DNA of 55,702 nt from Candidatus Fermentibacterota bacterium. Lineage in GTDB: Bacteria > JAFGKV01. The notes beneath the pieces were generated by a model. The model was not told the origin of the DNA, did not search any database, and saw nothing but the letters and a program-made list of their open reading frames with translations. The stretch covers positions 1 to 55,702 of the forward strand of contig JAFGKV010000324.1 in the NCBI GenBank assembly GCA_016928395.1, read 5' to 3'. Made by a program: the position numbers and the translations under genes. The first letter of the stretch is position 1. Every line of letters starts with the position of its first letter. Below are positions 37,170 to 44,962 of this stretch, piece after piece.

Positions 37170-37829
37170 TCAGATCGAGACCACTCGAGCCGACAGCTCC
37201 AGAAGCCATTCCACGAATCCGTCGAACCCCGCACCGGTGGCGCAGGACAAGGGGAAAACGGGCGTACGGGGCACAATCTGTGCGAGGTTCTCCACTGCCC
37301 GATCAAGACTGAAGGGAAGGTGGGGAAGGAGATCAATCTTGTTGAGTACCACGGCCCGGGCGGTAGTGAATACGCCCGGGTACTTCAGGGGCTTGTCTTC
37401 ACCCTCAGGCGCACTGAACACGACCACCCGGGCTGTCTCGCCCAAATCGAAGCTGCCCGGGCACACGAGGTTGCCGACATTCTCGATGAAGAGCAGGGGT
37501 TTCCCCTCCAGGGGCAACTCCTGCAGCGCGCGATGCACCATGGCCGCGTCCAGGTGGCAGGTACCCTGGGTCACGATTTGCACCACAGGAACGCCGGCCC
37601 GTTCGATGCGCTGGGCGTCCAGCGATGTCTCGGGATCGCCTTCCAGCACGGCAAATGCCAGTTCACGGTGGGCGGCAAGCCGCTCCAGAATCGCCGTCTT
37701 GCCCGACCCTGGGGACCCTATGAGGTTGACCACCGCGATGCGTTCTCGAGCGAAGGCCGCCCGGTTCTCCGCCGCAGCCCGGTCATTGGCTTTGAGGATC
37801 TGCTCTCTGACTTTGATCGTCTTCATCAT
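37170..37829 (-). CDS. hypB: Hydrogenase/urease nickel incorporation GTPase HypB
   Basis: GTPase that delivers nickel to the [NiFe]-hydrogenase large subunit. The P-loop is VNLIGSPGSGKTAILERL. QGTCHLDAAMVH is the Cys-His metal-binding motif of the G domain, VGNLVCPGSFDLGE follows switch II, and NKID gives guanine specificity. The N-terminal His-rich or CxxCGC nickel-storage segment of some HypB proteins is missing. It has 219 residues, starting ATGATG. The start lies 47 nt inside hypA. No hydrogenase structural gene is in the window. Confidence 0.95.
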   Translation of the reverse strand: MMKTIKVREQILKANDRAAAENRAAFARERIAVVNLIGSPGSGKTAILERLAAHRELAFAVLEGDPETSLDAQRIERAGVPVVQIVTQGTCHLDAAMVHRALQELPLEGKPLLFIENVGNLVCPGSFDLGETARVVVFSAPEGEDKPLKYPGVFTTARAVVLNKIDLLPHLPFSLDRAVENLAQIVPRTPVFPLSCATGAGFDGFVEWLLELSARVVSI

Positions 37830-38166
37830 CTACCTCCACTGATACAAGCTGGAGCTCGTCGCCTCCGCCCGCCCACATCCCCACACCGCCGCACTGGGGG
37901 CAGAGCATGGGGAATGTTATGGAACTAAAAGGCCGGCCGCATTCCGAGCAGGTCGCCTCCGCAGGGACCTGCTCGATCACCAGCGTCGGTGAGCACCCGG
38001 ATTCCTGGAGCGCGGCGATCTCAAAGGCCCTTTGCAGCGCTTCCGGCACAATCCCGGTCATGCAGCCCGCACGGATGCGGACGGCGGTGGGGTTGCACGC
38101 GTCATGCTGCAGAAGAACAGCCTTGACCATCCGAGCAATGTTCACCGCAATCGTCATCTCGTGCAC
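37783..38166 (-). CDS. hypA: Nickel metallochaperone HypA
   Basis: Partner of HypB in nickel insertion. The N-terminal Met-His-Glu nickel site (MHEMTIAVNI, from a GTG start) and the zinc-binding CSECGRPF ... CPQCGG pairs are intact. It has 127 residues, slightly longer than usual because of an acidic and polar tail (VDDEDDQSQRADPQSQ) that is read through the 5' end of hypB. The 47-nt overlap with hypB suggests tight coupling. Its start region also overlaps the start of the divergent lytic transglycosylase gene. Confidence 0.92.
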   Translation of the reverse strand: MHEMTIAVNIARMVKAVLLQHDACNPTAVRIRAGCMTGIVPEALQRAFEIAALQESGCSPTLVIEQVPAEATCSECGRPFSSITFPMLCPQCGGVGMWAGGGDELQLVSVEVDDEDDQSQRADPQSQ

Positions 38167-39295
38167 CGTGCCAACCTCTCTTCGGGCGGGGCCATCATTC
38201 TTTGGGGATATGCTCGATTTCCCCCTGCTCGCTCAGAGCGGCCCGGGAGACATTGTATGGCGAAACCCTGCCTCCTTGGCCCGCGCCGCGGGCACCCGGG
38301 GATGGGCACGGGGGGTGCTGCCACACTCGGGTGAGGACTTCGCGTTTCGCTCCATCGGGGTCTCAATGCCCCTGGGTCACGGACTACCGGTCTTTTGCAG
38401 CTCATCCATACCCGCCGTGGCCCGGGCCACCGGAATCGATTCCGCGTTGGCCGCCGCGCTGGTCGCTGCGGAGTCGGGCTTCAACCCCCGCGCGGTCAGC
38501 GTGACAGGCGCGCGGGGTCTGACGCAACTCACGTCGAGGACAGCCCGCTCCCTGGGGGTCTACAACCGCCACTGGCCGCAGTGGAATCTCTGGGGCGGCC
38601 TCACCTATCTCGCCCAGATGCGACGGCTCTTCGGGGACGACGAGTTGGCACTGGCCGCGTACAACGTAGGCCCTGGCGCGGTACAGCGCAAAGGGCGCGC
38701 CGTGCTCCAGGAGCCCGCAGTGGCATCCTATGTCGCCACCATCTTCCGTTTGCGCAAGGCATATGCTACGCGGTATCCCACAAGATGCACCCACGGTGGC
38801 AATGGGATAGCCGTGGCCTTCGCGGATAGCGCTGGTCAGTCCGCAGGGGTAATGGGTTGGGGGATCGACGTGCAGTCGTTCCTGGAGTTCGGTGCGGGAT
38901 GGGCAATGTGGCAGGCCAAAGACTCCACAGTGAGTAATCCGCTGATCGGGACGCGCATCTACCTGCTGGATCCTCTGATCGTGGCGGGCACCTATCATCC
39001 GGCAGACGGGGCGTGGGAGCTGGGAGTGCTGCTGGCCCTGCAAGGAGAGCGTGTGCTGCTGGGGTGCGAGCGTGACCGGGAGGCAGAGGTCGTCGCGGGG
39101 ATGAAAGTGGGGCTGCCCTTGAACATCTGGGTTGAGGCCAAGGCCCGCCGGCGCACTGCAGCTGTGGGGGCGACCATAGAGACTCACCATTTCACCGCAG
39201 GCTTCTCCCACGTTGCCTCGGTCTCGAAGCACCGCGGCGCCGAGACCCTTCGGCAATCACTGTTTGTGTCGTTCGGCCGCGCTCCGGCTTTGTGA
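38138..39295 (+). CDS. Lytic transglycosylase domain inside a probable exported beta-rich protein
   Basis: Residues about 90-210 form an SLT (Slt70/MltC-like) domain. It has catalytic Glu in AALVAAESGFNPRAVS, then GARGLTQLTSRTARSLGV, NLWGGLTYLAQM and LALAAYNVGPGAVQ, so it should cleave murein. The first 80 residues (GDIVWRNPASLARAAGTRGW ... FAFRSIGVSMPLG) and the last 170 alternate like outer-membrane strands and resemble PorV/UPF0164-type beta-barrel proteins. The start is uncertain. TTG at 38123 gives a good signal peptide (TIRAMFTAIVISCTVPTSLRA) but overlaps hypA. I list the ATG at 38138; GTG 38168 is also possible. Structure beyond the SLT domain is an inference. Confidence 0.75.
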   Translation: MFTAIVISCTVPTSLRAGPSFFGDMLDFPLLAQSGPGDIVWRNPASLARAAGTRGWARGVLPHSGEDFAFRSIGVSMPLGHGLPVFCSSSIPAVARATGIDSALAAALVAAESGFNPRAVSVTGARGLTQLTSRTARSLGVYNRHWPQWNLWGGLTYLAQMRRLFGDDELALAAYNVGPGAVQRKGRAVLQEPAVASYVATIFRLRKAYATRYPTRCTHGGNGIAVAFADSAGQSAGVMGWGIDVQSFLEFGAGWAMWQAKDSTVSNPLIGTRIYLLDPLIVAGTYHPADGAWELGVLLALQGERVLLGCERDREAEVVAGMKVGLPLNIWVEAKARRRTAAVGATIETHHFTAGFSHVASVSKHRGAETLRQSLFVSFGRAPAL

Positions 39296-39311
39296 GCCTA
39301 TTCCTTGACTC

Positions 39312-39782
39312 CTAAAGGTAGCCGTCCATCTGGCTCTCTTGGCAGAGCCGCACGACCTGTGCGCCCAGGTCACGGACTTCGAGCCGGTGGGCGAAGCATC
39401 CCTTGCGGGTACACCCTTCGATGCTTCCATTTCGGGGCAATCTCATGACGAACAGCGGGGCCGAACAGCTGTTGCAGAATTTCTCCACAACCTCCAAAGA
39501 CACCCCGCAGTTCGGGCAGGAAAAGGAGACGACCGAGCCATCAGGGATCTCCAGCGCGGATCGATGCTCGAAGCTCCCATAGGCTGGGTCCAGATAGACA
39601 TCTCCCTCGACAGCGCCGTACCGGGCGTGTACGTGAATCGCGGAATGGCCCCCAATGGTGACGTCGGGCGACATCAGAAGACATCCGTTCGAGCACTGCG
39701 CGTGGCGGATCACCAACGCCGCGGCGGGAACCGTGACTTCGATCTTGTCCGGATTAGTACGCGGATGATCCAAGCCAGTCAT
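39312..39782 (-). CDS. Zinc-ribbon protein of unknown function
   Basis: A 156-residue soluble protein. The middle has two Cys pairs (SCPNCGVSLE and FCNSCSAPLF), a typical zinc ribbon. Further Cys and His occur at CSNGCLLM and GCTRKGCFAH. Beta-strand character around GHSAIHVHARYG and GDVYLDPAYGSFEH suggests a small beta domain before the ribbon. I do not recognise the family. It is convergent with the transglycosylase gene, 16 nt away. The ATG is plausible but has no strong ribosome binding site. Confidence 0.6.
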   Translation of the reverse strand: MTGLDHPRTNPDKIEVTVPAAALVIRHAQCSNGCLLMSPDVTIGGHSAIHVHARYGAVEGDVYLDPAYGSFEHRSALEIPDGSVVSFSCPNCGVSLEVVEKFCNSCSAPLFVMRLPRNGSIEGCTRKGCFAHRLEVRDLGAQVVRLCQESQMDGYL

Positions 39783-40211
39783 ATTCCTGCTCCTCTATTC
39801 CATAGACGCGGGCACCCTGGACGTCTCGCGAAACCGACCAGGGTGGAGGAGAGACGAAGCCCTCTGCGATCGTCGTGCGCGCGGGGCCGGCCGGCCGGGT
39901 CACCAGCCGGCCCCGCAGGATGGCCGAAACATCGGCCCGAGCCGCGATGCGACGTGTGGATGAGGCATCGGCACGTAACGGGGTAGGTCTCGCATCGAGA
40001 CTCAGAGGATAAAGGTATGCCTCTGGCAAAGAGTGTCAAGCGATCACTCCATCCCTGGATGTCGCGACTCTCTGCTCGCTGCATGCATGCAGCACTGAAC
40101 CCGCGCACCGGCTCAGTAAACCGGCGAGGCGGTGATGCGTCCTTCCTGATGTCGGAGGAATTCCACCCGCATCGAAGTTTCGTTTCGAACTCACACCATG
40201 GAGGTTGAACC
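39783..40211. other. 429-nt intergenic region with inverted repeats before a lipoprotein gene
   Basis: No credible gene on either strand. It holds a perfect 10-bp inverted repeat (39882-39915). Near the lipoprotein side, TCTCG-CAT-CGAGA lies at about 39988-40000, and CAGAGG (40003-40008) and CCTCTG (40020-40025) flank an A/T-rich ATAAAGGTATG that could be a -10 region with an operator. Promoters for the divergent zinc-ribbon and lipoprotein genes should lie here. The lipoprotein ATG has GGAGG 7 nt upstream. Confidence 0.4.
39882..39915. repeat. Perfect 10-bp inverted repeat, GC-rich hairpin
   Basis: CGGGGCCGGC at 39882-39891 is the exact reverse complement of GCCGGCCCCG at 39906-39915, with a 14-nt loop. 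No T-run follows on either strand, so it is not a classical terminator. It could be a repeat-family palindrome or a protein-binding site. Its length is enough to be unlikely by chance even in GC-rich DNA. Confidence 0.6.
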
Positions 40212-41015
40212 ATGAAGTGGCCATTCCCGATACTCGTTTGCCTTCTCATGCTAGTCGGCTGCGACAATGCGACCGAGCCCGACGACACCCTGGCCGACTC
40301 AGAGCTGGCTGAGGTAGCCGAGGGTGAGCCTGAGCTCTTCGACTACGAGGCGGATGCGGGCTACCTGGGAGCGTCTATCAGAGAAGTCCCGGGCTTCATC
40401 GCCATCTGGAGGGATTTGGTACGGCCGTTTCAAAACACGTGGATAGTGGAGCAACTGGGCGCCGGGCTCTTCCAGGTCACGAGGAATGCGGTGATCACCG
40501 GGACGCTGTACGTCGAATGGGAAGACAGCACGATCACGGACAAGGCGTTTTCGTGCAAAGGCACGAAGCGCTCCATCATATCACGGCCTGCCAGAGGTAC
40601 TCCGGGGGTGCTGGAACAGGTGTCCCCCACGCTAGTGTGGACCGAGGGCGGTGCGATGGCCATCACCCGGGTCGAGATCTCGGCTGCATCGGGAACGACT
40701 GTTGTGGATGATCCTTTGGCACTGATGGATTTTCCCGAGGGCCTTTTGCACCTGGATCCCGGGGAAGAGGTCACGGTACGCGTGTGGGGAGCGCCCCAGG
40801 ACGCGATCGTCGTGCTCAGGGTTCCCCTCACGCTGTCGGACTTCTCAGAATTCGTCATGGACTTCAGCGGCGAGTATCACGAGGGGCAATGGCATGCACC
40901 TCAGTACCCGGGTTTGCGCAGGGTGGCCATCGACGTGATGAGCCATGCGACCGTCCATGATCCGGCGGCGCCGTATGACAGTACGGCGTGGCTGTTCCCC
41001 TACGTCGTGCGCTGA
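40212..41015 (+). CDS. Lipoprotein of unknown function
   Basis: A 267-residue exported lipoprotein. The signal MKWPFPILVCLLMLVGC ends in a lipobox LVGC, so Cys17 is the lipidated residue. An acidic linker (DNATEPDDTLADSELAEVAE) follows, then a beta-rich domain without recognised motifs. A conserved-looking C-terminal WHAPQYPGLRRVAIDVMSHA is notable. The region around LDPGEEVTVRVWG looks like an immunoglobulin-like strand pair. A strong terminator ends the gene, so it is a single-gene unit. Confidence 0.75.
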   Translation: MKWPFPILVCLLMLVGCDNATEPDDTLADSELAEVAEGEPELFDYEADAGYLGASIREVPGFIAIWRDLVRPFQNTWIVEQLGAGLFQVTRNAVITGTLYVEWEDSTITDKAFSCKGTKRSIISRPARGTPGVLEQVSPTLVWTEGGAMAITRVEISAASGTTVVDDPLALMDFPEGLLHLDPGEEVTVRVWGAPQDAIVVLRVPLTLSDFSEFVMDFSGEYHEGQWHAPQYPGLRRVAIDVMSHATVHDPAAPYDSTAWLFPYVVR

Positions 41016-41030
41016 CTCTGCAAGGCGCCG

Positions 41031-41070
41031 AAACGGCTTGGCCTTGCGAAGGCTAAGCCGTTTCTTGTTT
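41031..41070 (+). terminator. Rho-independent terminator after the lipoprotein gene
   Basis: A 15-bp stem, AAACGGCTTGGCCTT (41031-41045) with AAGGCTAAGCCGTTT (41049-41063), has a GCG loop and one G-T pair and is followed by CTTGTTT. It lies 15 nt after the lipoprotein stop. The A-run at its 5' side could let it work on the other strand too, but no gene enters from that side. Confidence 0.88.
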
Positions 41071-41113
41071 GAACAACGTGAGTTCCGCAGCGCAAAGGAG
41101 CAGACGAACGTCC

Positions 41114-41431
41114 ATGTCCGCACACGAGGAACGCATCGGGCGCCTTTTGGGCCTGGCCCGTCGAGCACACGGGCTGACCGTGGGGCTGCGTGCCACGCTC
41201 CGGGCACTCCAGCATCGTCGACTGGCCGTGATCATCGTGGCCGACGATGCATCAGCCCGGACGGTGGCTGAGCTGAGAGGGGCCACGGGCGCCACGCCCG
41301 TCGTGGTGATGGGCTCCATGGCGCAGCTGGGAGGATGGGTGGGGGCCGCGGCGGTCGCAGTGCTCGGGGTGCGGCGCGGCACCCTTGCCGCCCAGATCCT
41401 TCGGCTGGCCTCTCCCGGCGAGGCACCGTGA
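41114..41431 (+). CDS. L7Ae/L30e-family RNA-binding protein (YlxQ-like)
   Basis: A 105-residue protein of the L7Ae/L30e/S12e fold. The start RIGRLLGLARRAHGLTVG, the IIVADDASARTVAEL strand-helix and the C-terminal VGAAAVAVLGVRRGTLAAQI match YlxQ-type proteins, which bind kink-turn RNA. In many bacteria ylxQ lies between nusA and infB; here it is some 35 kb away. It is joined by a GTGA overlap to a glycosyltransferase gene. An AAAGGAG lies about 14 nt upstream of the ATG, which is rather far; a TTG further upstream is possible but would overlap the terminator. Confidence 0.8.
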   Translation: MSAHEERIGRLLGLARRAHGLTVGLRATLRALQHRRLAVIIVADDASARTVAELRGATGATPVVVMGSMAQLGGWVGAAAVAVLGVRRGTLAAQILRLASPGEAP

Positions 41432-42516
41432 AGTACGTTGCCCTCTGTTCCTACTTTCTCTGGCCATACGCCACCGGCGGGGAGCGTACAGTCGTGGATA
41501 TCCTGGCTGGGTTGCAGCGGGCAGGCCACGATGTGCTCCTACGCTACGCCATCCCGCGGGGTCTGCCGGAGCACGCCTTCCAGACGTTCTGTTCTGTTCT
41601 GCAACGATTCGAGCTGCCTCTCGATGAATGCTCGCGCCAGCGCGTAAGCTACCTCGCCGGTGAGGTTCCCGTTGAAGCGCTGGCAGTCATGACCTCTCCG
41701 CCCGCCTGGATTGGGGACTGGCTGGAGGAAGTCGCGCCAGATGTGGTGATCGTGCAGGCCAAGGATGTTATGCTTCTCCCGTCTCTCGCGGCAATCTGGA
41801 GGGGATCTGGGATTGTCCTCCTCCAGGAAACGGACGCTCTCCAGAGACTGGCCACCATGCTTACCCCCGGGGCGCTCTCGCGCATAAGGCACTCCTCGTT
41901 GGCCATGGCGGCCAGCTCTCTTTTCCTTCAGGGAGTGGCAGCTGCGGCCGGGTTCGAGTCGAGAGTTCTCTATTCCGCTTTGGTCTTACCGCCCGGTGGG
42001 GACGCAGTGTGCGCCGACGCTCCCATCACGGCATTCGGGACTGGTCACGACAAGGGTGTCGATGCGGTACTCACCTTAGCGGCGAGACTGCGCGGATCGA
42101 GATTCCGGGTGGTCATCGGGTGGAACGACCTTGTGCCGAAGGAAAGGCCTCCAAACCTTGAGTTCTCACCCTTTCGCCTGAATTCCTCGTGCTACCACCA
42201 GAGCAGCAGCCTGGTCCTCGTACCATCCCGATGCCAGGAAGGATTCGGGAGGGTGGCCCATGAAGCCATGGCGGCGGGGCGTGTGCCCGTGGTATCGGAC
42301 CGTGGAGCGCTTCCTGAAGTGGCAGGATCCGAAGGTGTTGTGCTGCCGGTTCCGGATACCGCGGACGAACTCGCACGATGGGAATCGGCCATACACGGGC
42401 TGGCCGATGTGCAAGGACTTCGATCGCGCATGCACGGGTGCCGGCGTCGGGCCGAGCACCTGACCGAGGAGAGCCGGCGGCAGTTCGCAGACCTGTTCGG
42501 GGCAGCCTATTCCTGA
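41428..42516 (+). CDS. Family 4 glycosyltransferase
   Basis: Retaining GT-B enzyme, 362 residues. The N-terminal domain starts with YFLWPYATGGERTVVDILAG, the usual GG-containing acceptor-side loop. The C-terminal donor domain has LVPSRCQEGFGRVAHEAMAA, the EGFG-E motif, followed by GRVPVVSDRGALPEV. The family moves sugars from nucleotide donors to lipids, glycans or small molecules; the target is unknown. The GTG overlaps the stop of the L7Ae-like gene. Though short for GT4, both domains are present. Confidence 0.85.
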   Translation: MKYVALCSYFLWPYATGGERTVVDILAGLQRAGHDVLLRYAIPRGLPEHAFQTFCSVLQRFELPLDECSRQRVSYLAGEVPVEALAVMTSPPAWIGDWLEEVAPDVVIVQAKDVMLLPSLAAIWRGSGIVLLQETDALQRLATMLTPGALSRIRHSSLAMAASSLFLQGVAAAAGFESRVLYSALVLPPGGDAVCADAPITAFGTGHDKGVDAVLTLAARLRGSRFRVVIGWNDLVPKERPPNLEFSPFRLNSSCYHQSSSLVLVPSRCQEGFGRVAHEAMAAGRVPVVSDRGALPEVAGSEGVVLPVPDTADELARWESAIHGLADVQGLRSRMHGCRRRAEHLTEESRRQFADLFGAAYS

Positions 42517-42703
42517 AGCCGGGCCGAGAAGATCGGTCGCGCTGGATGTGGCGTACGGCAACAACCGGGGGAAACGACGCAAGCGACACAGTTGACGGGT
42601 CGTCACCATTTGTTTAGAATGATTCCTAGTTATCAGGCCCCTTTCATGGCGGCCCTTGCGTCTGCGGTCGCCCGAGAATGGCCACACATCGGGAGGAATC
42701 GCC

Positions 42704-43551
42704 ATGAGAACCTACGACCCGTCTCTTGTGGTAGCTGCTGTTGCCGCCATCGCCCTCATCAGCCCTACGGCCTTCGCCTTCTCCGCCGGGCCTCCCGACG
42801 GCAAGACCGGCGCTCCAGGCGAAGGAACCTGTCATCAGTGCCACGACACCTTCGCCCTGAACAGCGGTGCCGGCTCCTTTCTGATCCAGGCTCCGGCCAC
42901 ATTTCTCGCAGGGCGACCTATCAGATCGTCATCACCATCGACGATCCCGGTCAAACGCGGTGGGGATTCGAGTTCTCGCCCCTCAACCAAGGCACGTGCG
43001 CCATCACCAACCCAGATTCGACCCAGGTTTCTCTCAGCGGCGGCAACGCGTATGTGAAACACACCGCTGCGGGAACTAACGCGGGCAGCGCCGGCCCCAT
43101 GTCATGGAGCTTCGAGTGGACCGCCCCCGCGATGCCTTCGGACACTGTGTTCTTCTACGCTGCGGGCAACGGGGCAAACAACAACAACCGCGCTTCGGGA
43201 GACTACATCTATACGACGGTTGCTTGGACGGTTCTGCAAGACACCGAGCCACCCAACGCCATCACGGATCTTTCCGTCTCAATCTCCGGGGCTGATCTGA
43301 TCCTGACCTGGACAAACCCCGGTGACAATGTGGGGGTGGTTGACTACCTCCTGTTCTCATCGCCGGTGGCTTTCTTCTCTCCGGCCGGTCCGGGTTTCGA
43401 GGTAGTTTCCAACCCCCCGCACGCGGTACTGAACGCAGTGGGTGACCCGGCGGTCAACCATTTCTTCAATGTACTGGCCCGCGACGCCGCCCAGAATCTG
43501 AGTGCTCCCTCCAACTACGTGGGCGAGCTGGACTTCGGGTTGGGGCGTTGA
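42704..43551 (+). pseudogene. Choice-of-anchor V-like secreted protein gene with a -1 frameshift
   Basis: The gene starts at an ATG with GGGAGG upstream and encodes a signal peptide (VVAAVAAIALISPTAFAF) and the motif GKTGAPGEGTCHQCHDTF, typical of the Reelin-like choice-of-anchor V domain; CHQCH also fits a c-type haem site. Near 42911-42918 (GGGCGACC) the reading frame breaks. The other frame then continues TYQIVITIDDPGQTRWGFEF and the rest of the domain, a fibronectin-like region (DTEPPNAITDLSVSISGAD) and a normal end at 43551. One missing base, probably a C in GGGCGC, explains it. This may be a sequencing error, a recent mutation or, less likely, programmed frameshifting. No FlgD-like tail is seen. 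Confidence 0.8.
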
Positions 43552-43789
43552 AGGGCCGTCTCAGACCCATGGCGGATATAGTAGGAGCGGGCTGCATTCC
43601 CTGGGGAGATGGCGGCGGGATCCCCCCGACATCCGGAACCGGGGCCGTGGCATCGCCCATGCCCTTTGTCTAGCTTGCCGTCCTGCCATTGGGGATGCTG
43701 CTGCGACTCACCCGTCCCTGACTCCGGTCCGAAGGTGCACCCAAGATGAGAGGATCTTGTGCTGCAGAGGCGGCTCGCGACCTCACGGT

Positions 43790-44254
43790 CTACTTGGGAA
43801 GCATCACCACAACCGCATCATCCTCCAGGATCGCACCATAGGCCCGAAGATCCTCCTTGGCGGGGCCCTTCTGTACCTTGCCGGCCAAATCGAATCGAGA
43901 CCCATGTGCCGGGCAGTTGAGACGGCTGTTCTTGTGATCGTATTTCAGCGTGACCTGTTTGTGGGTGCAGCGTGACTCGAATGCCACCACGGAGGCATCA
44001 GAGTCACGCACGAGAAGCAGAGTGTGGCCAGCCGCTGTCACCACGGCCGAACCGCCGATTGTGAGCAGATCCTTGGCGTTGGCCAAAGGGATGGAGACTA
44101 CGGCATGACTCGCGGCTGTGTCGGGCGGCGCCGAACGAGTCGAATCCGAGGGCTCCTCGGTCTTGGGGTCTTGAGCTTCGGTCTTTGCCGGCCATACGGC
44201 CAAACCTGCCAGGCCAGTGGCGAGGTCGCGAAGCACGCGTCGCCGAGTCGTCAT
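43790..44254 (-). CDS. Tat-exported Rieske [2Fe-2S] protein
   Basis: A 154-residue protein with a twin-arginine signal (TTRRRVLRDLATGLAGLA) and a Pro/Ser/Asp-rich linker. It has a Rieske domain with SRCTHKQVTLKYD and NCPAHGSRFDLAG, the two Cys-x-His pairs that bind the cluster. The second box lacks the disulfide Cys of bc1 Rieske proteins, as in arsenite-oxidase small subunits and dioxygenase ferredoxins. It stands alone, so its electron partner is unknown. The start is an ATG with GGAGG upstream. Confidence 0.9.
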   Translation of the reverse strand: MTTRRRVLRDLATGLAGLAVWPAKTEAQDPKTEEPSDSTRSAPPDTAASHAVVSIPLANAKDLLTIGGSAVVTAAGHTLLLVRDSDASVVAFESRCTHKQVTLKYDHKNSRLNCPAHGSRFDLAGKVQKGPAKEDLRAYGAILEDDAVVVMLPK

Positions 44255-44423
44255 GGGGGACCTCCATGGTGAATGCTCAGGAAGTGATCAGCGTTCTCAT
44301 TACAATGTGGTATTGCTTGCGGGACGAAGCAAGGGTGCTGTCGCGTATGCTCTATCGGTAGTCGTCACCGGCCAATGGATAGTCGAGAGACGGAGGGTTC
44401 CCTACAGCCGGTCCATAAGATAC

Positions 44424-44452
44424 TTGTGTTCTTGGAGGAGTTCGCGTATATT
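44424..44452 (+). promoter_or_regulatory. Candidate sigma-70-type promoter for the RRM protein gene
   Basis: TTGTGT (44424-44429) and TATATT (44447-44452) are separated by exactly 17 nt. The -10 matches five of six consensus bases and the -35 three of six. The region is also locally A/T-rich in an otherwise GC-rich window, which supports a promoter. Confidence 0.45.
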
Positions 44453-44569
44453 GCTGACTCTTCATATGTCAGTTATGCAGGGGTGCACTGAGTCCGGTAT
44501 CCGTCCCGCCGACAGAACTGCTTCGGGAAACCAAGTCAGCCAAGTCCCAAGGGTGATCGCCGGAGCCAT

Positions 44570-44588
44570 GGCGGACGATGTGTCCGCC
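44570..44588 (+). promoter_or_regulatory. Leader hairpin upstream of the RRM gene
   Basis: GGCGGAC (44570-44576) pairs perfectly with GTCCGCC (44582-44588) across a 5-nt loop. It lies about 40 nt before the RRM start codon. No T-run follows, so it is not a terminator. It could control mRNA stability or translation, perhaps as a self-binding site. Confidence 0.4.
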
Positions 44589-44628
44589 GAATCATCGCAC
44601 CGCGAGGACGGTGCACGGAGGTTTCTAC

Positions 44629-44943
44629 ATGGCGAAGAAGCTTTTCGTCGGAGGGCTTAGCTGGAACACCACTGAGGAGAATCTTCGGAAGGCGTTCGAG
44701 GAGTTTGGCGAGGTAACCGAGGCGAAGACGATCCTCGATCGCGAGACCGGCCGCTCCCGCGGTTTCGGTTTTGTGACGTTTGCCGACTCTGAAGCGGCAG
44801 ACGCCGCCGTTGCCAAGATGAACGGCAATCAGCTCGATGGTCGCACGATCCGCGTCAACGAGGCCAATGAGCCCGAGCCGCGCGGCGAGCGTCGAGGTGG
44901 GCGCCGGGAGTTCGGTGGTGGCGGAGGTCGCAACCGCTACTAG
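44629..44943 (+). CDS. RRM-domain RNA-binding protein with Gly/Arg-rich tail
   Basis: A 104-residue protein. A single RNA recognition motif carries RNP2 (KLFVGGLSW) and RNP1 (SRGFGFVTF). A tail rich in Arg and Gly (GERRGGRREFGGGGGRNRY) follows. This is the bacterial/cyanobacterial Rbp type, related to plant glycine-rich proteins, often cold-induced and binding single-stranded RNA. GGAGG lies 8-12 nt before the ATG. A terminator closes the gene, so it is transcribed alone. Confidence 0.95.
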   Translation: MAKKLFVGGLSWNTTEENLRKAFEEFGEVTEAKTILDRETGRSRGFGFVTFADSEAADAAVAKMNGNQLDGRTIRVNEANEPEPRGERRGGRREFGGGGGRNRY

Positions 44944-44962
44944 CTCTTAGCGAAGCGCGCTG

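Larger units (their letters stand above)
44255..44628. other. 374-nt divergent intergenic region before the RRM gene
   Basis: No gene is seen on either strand. It contains the promoter candidate at 44424-44452 and a perfect hairpin at 44570-44588. The predicted leader of the RRM mRNA would be about 170 nt, long for a bacterial gene and reminiscent of cold-shock leaders. Confidence 0.45.

Noticed and set aside
39882-39915. GC-rich palindrome as a terminator
   Set aside because: No T-run on either strand.
43552-43789. Possible gene or tail between the frameshifted gene and the Rieske gene
   Set aside because: The frames are short and lack any recognisable motif; taken as a convergent intergenic region.
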